Part shown: positions 24,039-35,991 of the stretch, piece after piece
Layout: each line of letters starts with the position of its first letter
Position numbering within the stretch: the stretch's first letter is position 1
NCBI GenBank assembly: GCA_027924645.1
Contig: BSBN01001752.1
Span: forward strand, 11,674,001-11,738,000
Direction of reading: 5' to 3'
Origin: Cunninghamia lanceolata
Lineage: Eukaryota; Streptophyta; Pinopsida; Cupressales; Cupressaceae
Length of the DNA: 64,000 bases
The notes under the pieces: generated by a model
Told to the model about the DNA's origin: nothing
Database searches by the model: none
The model's input: only the letters and a program-made list of their open reading frames with translations
Position numbers and translations under genes: made by a program

Positions 24039-25275
24039 TGTTGCAAGTATGGGCCTAACCAATGTTGTCATTGATGTCAACATACTTCTGTTACATTAAT
24101 GACAAGGATTAAGATGATCTATTTGTTGAGGATATTGAGAAAATTGGTCATTTCAGGAACAATGAAGAACAGTGAAGACAGTAAGGCAAAAGTCCTAGTT
24201 AGGATCAGAATCAGATAATGCAGTTTAAAGGGTTTGTAGTTATGTGTCTTAAGATGGTCCAGTAAATATTTCAGAGGTCCGTATGAAGATCTGAAGAAGT
24301 TGTGGCCGCTCAAGTAAAACTAGTTCAGACAGGTGTTCAGAGGTGACAGAGTGATACAGATAGGTCTGGTAATATCCAGAAGTGCATTATCCTCTTCTGT
24401 GGATTTGGTGGAGTGTTTAGGAAGTCCTTAAGAAGTGTCAACTTGATTGGTCTAGAGGTCCACAAGTATCTATTTCTTTGTGACAGTGATGTCAGATTGT
24501 GTTCTTGAGGTTCTGGATGAAGGAGAAAAGGATTTTAGTAAGAAGATGTAGTGTGGATGTTCTTGGTGATTCAAGCAAGCTTGTGGAGGTCTTTGGATCG
24601 TGTCCAGTTAATGTTGGTGGTCCACATTGAAGGTTGAGTTCACAATTGAAGAATTACTTTCAGATGATGGTGTACTTTCTGAGTCTGGCCGACCGGATGA
24701 GTTACACATCCTGCGGATGTTCTTGTAGATGTTTGCCGACTTAGATGATTATTCCTAAGTTGATGTCTTGTATAAATAAGGGATTGGAAAGTCATTTCAA
24801 ATGTATCTTGAGGGATGAGAGTGTGGTAGAGAGGAGAAAAGAAAAAGGCAGAGTAGAGCTTTTTGGTCTTAAATGGTACTGACTCAAGCATGATGAAGAT
24901 GCTATTCTTCAGTTCAAGTATGTGATACTATTCTTCTGTAGACAGTGTGTCTCTTGTAGGCAGTGAGCCTCTTGTGAGCAGTGTGCTCAGGCAGTGAGCC
25001 CTAATTGGCATGTGCAATTTTGTTCTTTCTATTCTTCTAATAGAGAATACATTCTTGGGTTAGTCACCCTGTGGTTTTTCCCTTAACTGGGTTTTCCATG
25101 TCAAAATCTTGGTGTCTCATGTGTTAATGTGTTTCTGCTCTTGATTTAATGCATTGTGTTTCCATGATTGATTTATTATTGCTGCTGAATTATAAAGTGG
25201 ATTTAAGTGTTTAATTGGAAGAAAGTTTTGACAACTGATTCACCCCCCTCTCAGTTGTCTGCCCTAAATCTAACA
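24039..25275 (+). repeat. Solo LTR of a Sirevirus-like relative, TSD AGGAT
   Basis: TGTTGCAAGTATG...CTAACA, 1237 bp, flanked by AGGAT at 24034-24038 and 25276-25280. The uninterrupted sister LTR at 21052-21381 shows the pre-insertion site. It shares with the LTRs at 11013, 17125, 53226 and 59532 a GTTGTCATTGATGTCAAC start region, TATA, CAAGCATG(A/T)TG(A/T)AGATG, GCAGTGAGCC motifs, GGGTTTTCCA(T/C)GTCAAAATC and a TTCACCCCCC tract near the end. A U3 part (about 24222-24430) recurs inside the element at 55646-55862. Confidence 0.9.
24771..24780 (+). promoter_or_regulatory. TATA box in the solo LTR
   Basis: TATAAATAAG about 730 bp into the LTR, upstream of the AGTGAGCC-like array at about 24935-25010. 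Confidence 0.55.
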
Positions 25276-25536
25276 AGGATAAGTTTATTGATTGTGGTGC
25301 AAAATGGAATTATGATATTATGATCTGATACATGATACATGAGAGACATTGGTTATATAGGCAAGCTGATAAGATAGGACTACATAGGATGATGACAAGT
25401 GTCTTAATCATATTATATGAGACACAAAGAGATAACTATCCTAAGTGTGCCCTAAGTTAACTTAAGTAAACTAGTGTGAATAGGACCTACTAGGGAAACT
25501 GGTTATTCAATACAACCCATTCACACCAAAACATAC

Positions 25537-28516
25537 ATCTATGTGTCATGACCCTCTATTGTATCTGCATGTTTCTTTCCTTAGTGTCAATCTTTCCTTG
25601 TGGATCACTTATTAGTGCTAAGGCTCTAAGAATCCAAAAACACTTGCCCTAGTTCCCTACTATAGAAAGGTCTTGATTTGTCCTAGGATGCCCCCACATC
25701 AAAATCCTTGGGTAAAAAAAATGAAATCCCCTAGCCACATGAGGGAACAAGTGGTAGCACCACCCTTAAGACCATCTAGTGAAATGGTCTTTATCTTCCA
25801 TAGGAAATTGTATTTTTTATCATGTCTATTCCTCTTGCCTTCTCCTTAATGCCACCTAAGTCATATAATACATGTATTCTCTCAAACTTGGCCTTCCTTC
25901 TCCCTTTTTCCTCTCCTAGTGTGGGTTTTAACCAACCTCTATCCAACCTCCTCCTCCAAGATGCATGTTTTGCTTGTACTTATTTTCTCTAGAATCCTTC
26001 TATGAGACATCCTTACACCCTCATTTGATGTCCTCCCTTAAACCTCCTCTTATGATGCGACTGCCTCTAATTGGTAGATTTATTAGCACCCTTTTGTCTT
26101 CCTTTTCTGTTTTCATATTCTCTCTCTTGAGGATCTCATCTTGGTGCATAATATTAGGCTCTCACCCACATGCATGACTACATCTAATTGTTGATTTTTT
26201 AGTGCCTCCTTATCATTCTCCACATACAAAATCAACTTCCTCATATCAATGATTTTACCTTTAACTGTCTCAAGTTGAAACTTCTATTAGACTTCCTTAG
26301 ATTAATGACTCTATCATCACAACTAGGCTATCTCTTTTAGTGATCCCTTGTCTATTTATCATGCCCTAGCTATTACTTGGCATGCCTTGGGATTAGATTG
26401 TCTCCATTCTATTTCCCTCAAGCTTTCAATCAAAGCCTTTTGTGATTAGACTCTCAATGTTGTTCTTACCCCATTGTGCCTTTCAAGTGAAAGAAACAAA
26501 AAGAGAACCTTTAGGTTTCCTTTAATGTGTGTGGTTGTGTGTGTAATGTGTGTAATAATGTGCAAATCAAGGTTTATGTCAAGTTCATTAAATGAAAGTT
26601 ATATACAAACTAAGGAACCTAAAGTCATCTCCAACTAGTCAAACCTTAATTAACAACCACTAATGAGATAGCATAGATGATTCAATCAAATGCTAAATGA
26701 ATATATGCTAATTGAAAGCAAACAAGACTAGGAAACTTCAAAATACTATGCTAGAATGTGAAAAAACTAAAAACAAAGGGTCAAGATGCACCTAGATCAA
26801 AAAGTGAGTTTTGAAACTTATTGGAAACTTGATTTTGCACCTTCTCATGAAATTTGGGAGCGATTTGGAGGCAAGTACCACTAGATGTCAAAATGACCTA
26901 CAAGAAGGCCAAGTCTAAGGGGTGGCCCTGTCTAGGTAGCTAACAGGGACCTAAAACTTTTTGGGAAGCCTAGTGATAGTCTAGTATAACTTCTCAAAGA
27001 TGTACACCTATCTATGACAAACAAAGGTTGCCTAATTAGTAGAAAACCTTAAATGTATCAATACATGAAAAAGAAATAAAGAGAGTGAAGTGAAAATATG
27101 GAGTGGGTTCACCTATGAGATTAATTTATAGAGACCTAGGACTAAAAAGGATGTTTGTAGACATCATAAGAGGGACGCTCAAGAGTTTTCAACCTCTGAC
27201 CTATAGATTATACCTGAAAACCTTTTGCAAACTTAAACTACTATATTTCTATGAAAAGTGAACTTAAAATACAAAATAAAAGTGATTTCACCTAGAAAAT
27301 GATTGATTTCTTGATGTGGATGGCTTTGGGAAGGTGTTTGGGATCTCTAAAGTTGATTTGGACTTAATCTAAGATGATTTAGGGCCTAAAAATGACTAGT
27401 GGTCAATATGTTGACCTAGTCCACTTGGGGTGGCCTTGACCTTGTTAAGAAGAGGCCTAAAACTTTTGATGTGCCTAAGACAACAAATTTAAGTGGTACT
27501 TTCCTTATACAACTTTCTTTGATAGTTTCTAGAGTCTTCAAAAATAGATCTGCAAGCACAAATCTCCCAATGCAAACCCTACAAAAATAAGGGTTAGATG
27601 GGGACTCTACCTTGGTCAACCCACTTATGTATGTCCAACAATGGATCCACATGAAACATCTAATGTAAAATGATATAAAGTAATGAAATATAAAAAAAAA
27701 TATAGTCTCAAACACTTATAAGCCATTAATCCTTCATGCTCAAGCTCTAGGGTTCTTGTAAACACTACAATGCAAGCGACGTGGGAGAAAGGTTGGGGGA
27801 ATACACTTGATTTTGGGCCAAAAATATGAAGTTCCTTTATTGGAGGTTTGATATGGATAAGGATATGACCTTTAAAGGGTGGAAAAGAGAACTCACACTC
27901 ACATAGGGAGAGTGGAAAATATGTCCAAATGGCAAAATGGGACTTGGGTATTCAAAGGTGGATGAAAGAGGAGGGTTTAGAGGATTGGTAGTTTAAATTA
28001 ATAAATTAATAAGGGTGGTGATGAGGGATCAACAATAAAACACTTGGATTAGGCTCAACAATCTTGAAATGACATGTAAATAGGATAGGGGGAAAGATTT
28101 GGATAGGAAATGAAACTAAATGGAAAGATAAAAGGAGGGAGATGAATTGGGAGGGTGGTGGAATGAGGTAGAAATGGACCTCTCCAATAAATTTAGAAAA
28201 AAACATTACTATTTTCATATAAACCATAAAAATAAAATCTCACCTAGATCAAATCCTTAAGAAATCAACTTCCTTGTTATGAAGAATTAGTTGTAGTAGT
28301 GTCCATGAGCAAGATAAAAATTATGTAATACTAGAAGTTGAAATCCAACTCACTATAGGAATTTTATAAATGTTGTAGCAGTTTTGTGCATGGAATTAAA
28401 AAAACCTTGACAACCAAAGCATGAATTCTCTCTTTCTATGTTGAAATGAGGCAAAGGTGAGGCCTTTTATAGACTTTCTTAGGGATTTCAAGGAAAGGAA
28501 TGTGGTAGGTGGGTAG
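25537..28516. other. Unassigned AT-rich sequence with one minus-strand TATA
   Basis: No gene recognised; short open stretches are without family features. A short GT-rich run is at about 26525-26560. A minus-strand TATAAAAGG (plus 28463-28471) with downstream CCTCACC resembles an LTR core promoter. The large gypsy element is inserted only about 45 bp upstream of it. The sequence may therefore be an older minus-strand LTR, but I found no second copy. Confidence 0.35.
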
Positions 28517-29829
28517 TGTTGATCATGATGTTAGTCATAAACAAGCACAGAATAAAAGTACACGTTAACCTTTATTCATCTTGAAAGATACTGTGAATTC
28601 AAAGAATTCATGATCCCAAGTCTCCGGTGATTAGGTCTTAATCATCTGACGTTACTCAAAGGTTAATGTGAGTTGCTGTTTCCATTTTGGGGCCTTACGT
28701 GAAAATCTTCCATCATCATGACATTCCTGTAGAAATTCTTTACAGAGAAGTCATATTATGCAATTATTAGATGAAAAGATGTAGAAATACCTCAATCTTT
28801 GCATGATATTTTTCAATTGTGCATGCTTTACATTCAAATATGCTAAATATTTGCGATTACCTATGAGATGTCTGCATATTTTGTGTTATTTGCTTAAGAT
28901 TATCAATTATTTGCAATTGTGGTAGTGAAATGTTCTAAAATTTAAAAGAATACTACAATTTAAAGTTGAACCTTTAGCTATTGATCCACATACATACTTG
29001 ATACTATCATGAGGAGAAGAAATCAAACCATATGTTCACCAGGATATTCCACAGCTAGACACAATTGATGCAAACTTCAGAGGATAATGAATGAAAACAA
29101 TATATGCAACATGATGAGCACTCCAAGGGACGCAGCAAATCAAAGCACATATCCAGAATTCAGACACAGATTACTCAAGATTTATGAAGGTTTGTAATCA
29201 AAATACTCTTCTCTTTCATTAAGTATGCAAAAGACATGTACATATGCAATAGCTTTGAAATGAGCCCTGAATACTTCAGCAAATAGATTTCAATTAAGTT
29301 TCGAATGTTTCAACAAGGCATTCCACCACCTTTTATAGAATAAGGTGAGGAATCCTTTACAAAAGATCAATGATTAAGATTCGCCAATTAACATCAACGG
29401 TCCAGATGAAAAGCACGTGCTTTGCCAGTTGGCAAATGTATAGCTGGCACAGAATATTCTAGCATCTTCAACTTGATTCGGTCTCCAGCTAGCAAACAGC
29501 ATCTTTGACAATATCCTCCTCACTTCTGGTTCACGTTGCCTCCTTGTGCAACATCGCAATGTTCAGCTACAGCTCCAACAACATCAAGATTTCCTACAAA
29601 AAACAGACAAACATTAAGTACAGCAATTGGAACACAGCATGCAGCTAAAACCTTCATTAAAAATAGGCCAAATCTTCAACACATGCAATTGGGTTTCAAA
29701 TTTGTGAAAACCATGCACAAAATGCAAAAACAGGGCCAAAAATACTCGGGTCAACCATCGTTGACTGAAAATCAGGCAATCGGGCCCTCAAATGGATTCA
29801 AAAATCCATCGCTTCTTTTTCCCGCCCAT

Positions 29830-30420
29830 TTCCTTGTATATCGGGTTTCAAATCTGCTAATACATCGCAAAATATACAAGGAATAAATCGCTCTTCAAAT
29901 TATTTCAAATCCGGTCTTTGTATGCTATCGGCATGTATATCGGGCTCAAATCTGCATATACATGGACAAAAATATACATGGGATTAATCATTTTTCAACT
30001 TCCTTCGAATCCGCCCTTGTATGTTATGCAATGTATATCAGGTTCAAATCTGCATATACAAGCATAAAAAAAGTCACAATATACATGCAAAACACTCTTA
30101 TGCATATAATCACTGTATATTGGAATGTGCAAAAGAATATACAATCGCAAAATATACAAGGAATAAATCGCATTCAATAATATTTCAAATCCAATCTTTG
30201 TATATTGTGCAATGTATATTTCAGTGTGTATAAAAGAAATATACAAGGGCCAAAATATACAACGAATTTGCAGCATTTGATAATATTCGAGTTCCGCCCT
30301 TGTACAATATGCAATGTATATTTAGCGCGACAACATATACAACGCCAAATATACAACGAATTAAACGCATTCTATAATACTTCTGGTCCGCCATTGTATG
30401 TGATGCATGTATGTATCGGC
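29830..30420. repeat. Imperfect ~90-100-bp repeats in the 3' LTR
   Basis: About seven occurrences of a TTGTAT-(N)-GCAATGTATAT(C/T) core spaced roughly 90-105 bp, each with nearby AAATATACAAGG(A)ATAAATCGC-like sequence. The same block is at about 41258-41850 in the 5' LTR. It lies in U3, upstream of the TATA box. Confidence 0.7.
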
Positions 30421-30660
30421 GTGACCACACACGGTCGGGATGACAAATCCAAACTTGGTCGACGGCAAAAGTTATACCGACGCCAAAAGTTACACTGATG
30501 TCCACCCATCAGGAAGACAACGACTATCGGCAAGAGAAATCAAGACTCTCTCGATGGACAAACATTGGGCCGATGGACAAACACATCGGAGAGATAACCA
30601 TTGTCGGTGAAAGATTACAAGGCGCTCCCGATGGTTAAACTTATGGCGATGGGGAACCAT

Positions 30661-30925
30661 ATCGGGGTGACTATCTCCATCGGGGAGAAAATTCAAGACG
30701 TGGCTGATAGCGAACGTTAGGCTGATCACCCCCTCATCGGGGTGACTATCTCCATCGGGGAGAAAAAACAAGACATGGCCGATAGCGAAAGCTAGGCCGA
30801 TCACCCCCTCATCAGGGTGACTATCTCCATCGGGGAGAAAAAACAAGACACGGCCGATGGTTAAAACTACGCCGATCAACTCATCCATCGGGGAGACTAC
30901 CTCTGTCGGCGGGAGAATAACAAAC
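30661..30925. repeat. 75-bp tandem repeat in the 3' LTR
   Basis: ATC(G/A)GGGTGACTATCTCCATC starts at 30661, 30736 and 30811, with a partial fourth at 30886: period exactly 75 bp. Because 75 is a multiple of three, it also yields a 25-residue periodic peptide in the minus-strand ORF 30490-30957. Confidence 0.9.
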
Positions 30926-31721
30926 TTGGCCGACATCACATCTATGCCGATGGGCACTGTAGCTTTCTATCTACCCGATATTGTGAAATATGATGCTCCC
31001 CCCTCGAATGTCCTGATGATGTCACCGTCATATCCGGGGCTTTGTTAAAATGCAAAAGATGACGTCATCGTCATATTTGTGAACCTAATCATATTTAGGA
31101 AATATCCTGCCGAAGGAGAAATGTGATGATGATGTCATCCTGATAGTTATTTCTTCATTTTTTAGGCTAGGATGATGTCATCAGGATATTAGCATAAGGT
31201 GATATTTCTCGACAGGAGGACATTATGAAATATCGGGTTACACTCAAAACATGATGTTCGTGAAATACATGAGGTTATTTGATGGGTAAAAGGCACTATC
31301 ACCTAAGATTGACGTCTGGATATTTCGACTGCATGATTTTATCGGGTGATAGACCAAGATCAGGATGACCTTGACAACATGACTGAGGATATAAAAATAT
31401 GATGATCATCTTGCGATTATCAAGTTTGACCAAAACTTTGACTGCTCATAACTCCCACATATGGACGAATTTTCAGGTGATGTAAAAGGCAAACCTGCAT
31501 GGAATTTCAAGCTCTTTCTAAATATGAGGTCACAGAAATGAAATATGAACTTTGACAAACTGACCTCATGATGATGATCTACCTCATCCTGACCCTTCAT
31601 GATGATGCATCTGACTTACTTTTACCAAACCGCCAGAAAGCAGACAACACAAGCCAAGCCAAAAAAGCTGGGTCCCTGTTTTGCCAAGTCAAAATGGGGC
31701 GTGTTGTGTAACCACACAACA

Positions 31722-31731
31722 ACTTGCCACC
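31722..31731 (-). other. Polypurine tract of the gypsy element
   Basis: In minus sense GGTGGCAAGT immediately precedes the 3' LTR start. It is only moderately purine-rich; position is the main evidence. Confidence 0.45.
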
Positions 31732-32552
31732 AAAGAAAACAAACAAATTCCAATGATTCAAGTGATGTGATCATATTCATCTATAGTATTCTAAATCTTT
31801 CTAAGTATAATTATCATGATCTTTGAATGATAAAATTTCATCATGATAACAATGCTAACAAAGGATCATGTGTGTGCATATGATTAATTATCCTCATCTT
31901 GAAAGCAATTTGAAAACATAAGTAACTGGTGTTAAACTACATAGTTGGAGATCATCCCTCATAGCCAACCTGGATAGAGCCTTGCTGCCAATAGGCGTTC
32001 ATAGCCCCGACAAGGTTATCTATACAATCTCCCTAAGTAGAGCCCCACTGCTAGCAGGCGTCTATAGCCCCGGTAGAGTTACTTAGATGGCCTAATATTA
32101 TTGTTTAGTTTTTTCTTTTGTATATGTATCTGATATCATCATGTCAACTCATTTGTATAAGGTATAGTCACTTATAGCTTTAGGTTGGAGATTGTATTGG
32201 TAGCAAGGGAGTCCCTTTAGATTTTTCACTTAACACCTATACTCGTGTCTTCAACAAGCCCATGGCTGTTAGGTGTTTCATTGTGATTGATTCACTTTGG
32301 ACAAGAAAAGGCACCCTGATGAAAAGAAATTATAAACCTGGTCATGAATATTTCTCAAAATGAATTACAACCTATATCTAAATCTGATCTCATCACTTGA
32401 ATCCTAACAATTTAGTTATGTTCTTGGGTGATGAAGTGCATCATTTTGACTTACCAAAACAAAACTCAACCAAAACAACCCAAGACAACAGAACACTATA
32501 CAAACAACTATACAAATGTACAATATGATACACATGAATGCCATGAAGTCAC
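31732..32552 (-). other. 3' untranslated region of the gypsy element
   Basis: About 0.8 kb between the integrase end and the 3' LTR, no coding features. It includes an imperfect two-copy repeat at about 31970-32090 (AGAGCC...CTGC...AGGCGT(T)...TATAGCCCCG). Confidence 0.55.
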
Positions 32553-33206
32553 TCAGGCTTGGAAATAATGTTTGAGGAATTGCCCATTGACTGGCAATGG
32601 GACATCCTCACCTGTCAGGTTCTTAAGCCTATAAGTGATGTCTCCTAATATCTCAGAAATTTGAAAGGGACCTATCCACAATCTATCAAACTTACCATGG
32701 TCACCTTTCCTTTCATGGGCTTTATCCCATATCAGGACTAAATCAGATATCCTGAAAGCTTTAACTTTGGCTCTCTTGTCAAACCAGTGTTTGACAATAG
32801 CCTGATGTTTTGCAAATTGGTCAATTGCTTGACTCCTTTTTTCTTCCAGGTGCATCAACTGAAGCAACCTAACTTCTTGCTTATTGTTTATGCCTAAGTA
32901 TTCTTGAGCAAACTACAGAGTAGGAATTTTCAGGTTTACAGGAAGGATGGGATCCACCCCATATACTAGTTGAAAAGGCGAATTTCCTAATGCAGTTTTT
33001 ATTCTGGTTCTGTCTACCTATAAGGCATATTTTAGAAATGAGTTCCATTCTCTAGGGTTCTTCTCTATCATTTTTCTTATGATATTCAATAAATTCTTGT
33101 TGGTGGATTCTGCTAAACCATTCCCCTGGGGATAGTAATTGGATGAAAAATTAAGTATAATCCCAACTTGACAATTTAGTTGAAGTGAAAGCAGAACCAT
33201 TATCAC
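32553..33206 (-). pseudogene. Gypsy integrase carboxy-terminal part
   Basis: Minus-strand segment 33018-33206 carries the third catalytic residue in YYPQGNGLAESTNKN. Segment 32553-32867 carries the GPY/F-like module (RLWIGPFQI...YRLKNL) that ends the integrase. No chromodomain follows; the ORF ends at 32553. The segments are in different frames from each other or from the main pol ORF (frame change near 33160-33200 and a stop near 32915). Confidence 0.85.
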
Positions 33207-35070
33207 TTACCAAAGCATAAGGAATTCCATACCTGGTAACAATGTTACTTTCCAGAAATCTAACAACGTCATCTGCAGTGCAGGTCTTGCTACTAACAGC
33301 CTCAGTCCATCTGGTGCAATAGTCAGTAATGGTTAAGACATACCTGTGTCCTGAAGAGGACGGAGGATTGATTGGTCCTATGAAGTCCATGCCCCACTCT
33401 GCAAATGGGCGTTCTTCCATCACTGGCTGCAAGGGTTGTGCAGCATATTTCTCTCTGTTGGCAGCAACCTGACAAACATGACAACATTTAACATGATCAG
33501 TTGTGTCTTTAAAAATTGTAAGCCAATAATATCCTACTCTAAGGATTGCATGCGTTGTGGCCAAGGCTGATCCATGTGCCGTTCCGAACTTGTCATGTAT
33601 CTCTGACAGGACCTTGTTTGCTTCTGGTTGTTCTAAGCATCTCAGGTATATTTTTTCATGATTCTTTTTGAATAAGGCTCCTCCCTTTATCATATATTTT
33701 TGGGATTTTATTTTCAAGGCTCTTCTCTGTGAAGCTTGCATCTTCGATGGACATCTTCCTGTAATCAAGATGTACCTGATATCTGCATACCATTCTCTGT
33801 TATCTTTATCATTGATCACATACTGCTGACTGGTGATGTTTGGGTCAATTTTAGATATCATTTGACTCAGAGCTTGCCCTCTTACCAGCTTCATTGGTGT
33901 AATTTCCATGTCATACTCTTGTAATACAGTAATCCATTTAGCTCTTTTCTCACCAGGCTCACTTTGCATCAGCAGCATCTTCACCGCTGCATCTGGTACT
34001 ACAGCAATCACTTTGCTTCTTAGTATGTAATGTCTGAATTTCTTTACTACTCTGACTAATGCAAGTGCTTGTCTCTCAACATCTACATATCTCAACTCAG
34101 CATCCCTAAAAGGACAACTCATGAAAGCAATTGGTTTCTCTTCTTTCTCTTCATTTCTTTGAGTTAACACTGCTACAGAGGTATGTTCTGAAGCAAATGA
34201 ATAGATGTACAAATCTTTTGTGTAGTCTGGACTAATGAGGACAGGAGCGTCTGATATGGCTTTCTTTATATCTTCAAATGCAGCTTTGGCCTCTGGTGTC
34301 CACTCAATTTGTGCATCTTTCTTCAACATGGCATTTAGTGGTCTGACAATCTCAGCAAAACCTGTGATGAACTTCCTTACAAAGTTTATCTTACCAAAGT
34401 AAGATTTGAGTTCTTTTTTGCTTCCTGGAAATTGTAACTTCATAATAGACTCCACCCTATCAGGATCAATGATAATTCCATCTTCTATGATCAAGTGGCC
34501 TAGTAACTTTCCTGTTGTCACCCCAAATATACACTTCTTGGGGTTCAGTGATATTCCGTACTCTTCACACTTCTTCAATACATTTCTGAGATCAGTTACA
34601 TGATTGCTCCTCTCCTTAGAGAATATAGTCAAGTCATCCATATAGATGACTATGCATTTTCCTATTAAGCCTCTGAAGGCTATGTCCATTGCTCGCTGGA
34701 ATGTAGCTCCAACATTTATAAGTCCAAATGGCATACGTCTATATGCAAATATCCCCCACTTTGTGGTGAAGGCAGTTTTCAATCTGTCAATTTTATCAAC
34801 CATCACTTGGTTGTATCCTGAAAAGCCATCCAGGAAGGACATCATCTTGGCTCCATTTACCATCTGCAGCACTTCATCGAATGAGGGTAAAGGGTAATTA
34901 TCCTTTTCTGATGCTCTGTTCAGATTTCTGAAATCTACGCACAACCTGATGTCTCCATTCTTCTTTCTGACCGAGACTAGATTAGCAACCCAGGTGGAGT
35001 GTCTTACAGGAAAGATTATCTGGGCACTTAACAACTTCTTGACTTCTTCAAGAATTATTGGTTCAAGCAA
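33151..35070 (-). pseudogene. pol: Gypsy RT, degenerate RNase H and integrase core
   Basis: A 639-codon open stretch (first residue counted at 35070). RT: RLCVDFRNLN near residue 42, SFLDGFSGYNQ with Asp81, MPFGL, VIYMDD at 141-146. Gypsy RNase H (about 285-365): YSFASEHTSVAVL has Phe where the first catalytic Asp belongs, while Glu332 and Asp360 remain. Integrase: zinc pairs H492/H499 and C530/C533, MDFIGP (Asp562), VSDNGSAF (Asp623). It is continuous upstream, across stops, with the RNase H at 35266-35991. As a unit it is interrupted by premature TAGs upstream and a frame change at the 3' end. Confidence 0.9.
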
Positions 35071-35265
35071 AGCATTGACTGGCCTTTGCTTCTGTCTGAA
35101 GGGTTTAGCATCTGGTTTGAGAGGTATAGTATGAGTTATGACAGAAGTATCATATGTCTTCAGCTCATCATAGGTCTAGGCAATTACATGTATGTAATCC
35201 CTGAGGGCCTTTGTTATTCCTTCTAACTCTTCTGGTGTGCAAACTTTACCAATTAGTACACTTTT

Positions 35266-35991
35266 CTAGTCTTCATTTTGTCCAATATTCACTTGTGAAT
35301 ACTGACCTCCATCTGCTTTGGGCAGATCCTTATGTTTAAGCATATTATCCAAATCAAAAGCTCTTTCCAATTCAATCATACCTTTGGGAATCCTATTGCT
35401 TGGCAACTCTAATATCTCATCTTCCTCCCAGACATGATCCTCCATACCATCCTCATCTATGACTTGGGCATCAAATACATCTCTATTGGAAATGAAATCC
35501 AAAATGTGTTGATCATCATCAAACACCTGGAGATTGGTCACATTGTCAGGTACTGACGGTATTGACACCAGCTCTACTGAAAATCTCTTTAGACCTGATA
35601 TAGACAGTGGCTTCAATGTACTGGCAGCCTGGGCAAGTGCATCTGCCCTGTGGTTTTGTTCTCTTGGTACGTGAGTGATATTAAAGGCGTCAAAATCCTC
35701 AATTAGATCCCACACACGATGTCTGTAGTTGGATAGCTTCCTGTAGTTACAAGAGTAAATTCCTCTTACTTGCTTCACAACTAGCTCTGAATCTCTGAAA
35801 ACATGCAAAATCTTTACTTTTTTCTTATGAGCAAACAGTATCCCATGAATCAGAGCTTCATACTCTGTTACATTATTAGTACAAGGGAACTGTAATCTGT
35901 AGGCTGCTAGATAGGATTTTCTTGATGGGTCAATGAGATCAATTCCTATCCCAGCACCTTGTTTGGACTTGGATCCATCAAACCTTAGGAT
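35266..35991 (-). pseudogene. Additional plant-type RNase H upstream of RT
   Basis: Reading from 35991, motifs are RFDGSKSKQGAG (first Asp), NNVTEYEALIHG (Glu), RDSELVVKQVRG (Asp) and HVPREQNHRADALA (final Asp/His). All four acidic catalytic positions are present, unlike the gypsy RNase H at 33980-34230. This is the archaeal/plant-type RNase H (aRNH) known from Tat-lineage elements. It is in frame with RT, separated from the upstream basic segment by a TAG (35992-35994) and followed by a TAG at 35266-35268. Placement between protease and RT is unusual. Confidence 0.85.

Larger units (their letters stand above)
21052..25531 (-). mobile_element. Non-autonomous gag-only copia element, TSD CATAC
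   Basis: Left LTR 21052-21381 and right LTR 23955-25531 (the latter interrupted by a solo LTR) flank about 2.6 kb. Minus-strand PBS TGGTATCATAGC lies at 23943-23954 and a purine tract (CTTAAGGGGGA in minus sense) at 21382-21391. CATAC at 21047-21051 and 25532-25536 forms the TSD. The only coding trace is a gag-like ORF at 22106-22609; no protease, RT or integrase. The layout fits the TR-GAG class of plant elements. LTRs differ by roughly 13% by eye, so it is old. Confidence 0.75.
23955..25531 (-). repeat. 5' LTR of the gag-only element, split by a solo LTR
   Basis: LTR sequence 23955-24038 plus 25276-25531, about 335 bp without the insertion and one copy of its 5-bp TSD. It aligns with 21052-21381. 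Confidence 0.8.
28517..31721 (-). repeat. 3' LTR of the gypsy element
   Basis: 3205 bp. Contains TATA (29329-29337), a ~100-bp imperfect repeat block (29830-30420), a 75-bp tandem array (30661-30925) and TGACGTCA-type palindromes (31012-31190). Confidence 0.9.

Noticed and set aside
29374..29559. 61-codon minus-strand ORF repeated at 40800-40985
   Set aside because: Lies near the LTR transcription start, short, no motif; conservation reflects LTR identity only.
30661..30925. CRISPR-like array
   Set aside because: Units are contiguous 75-bp tandem repeats with no unique spacers, present in both LTRs of a plant retrotransposon.
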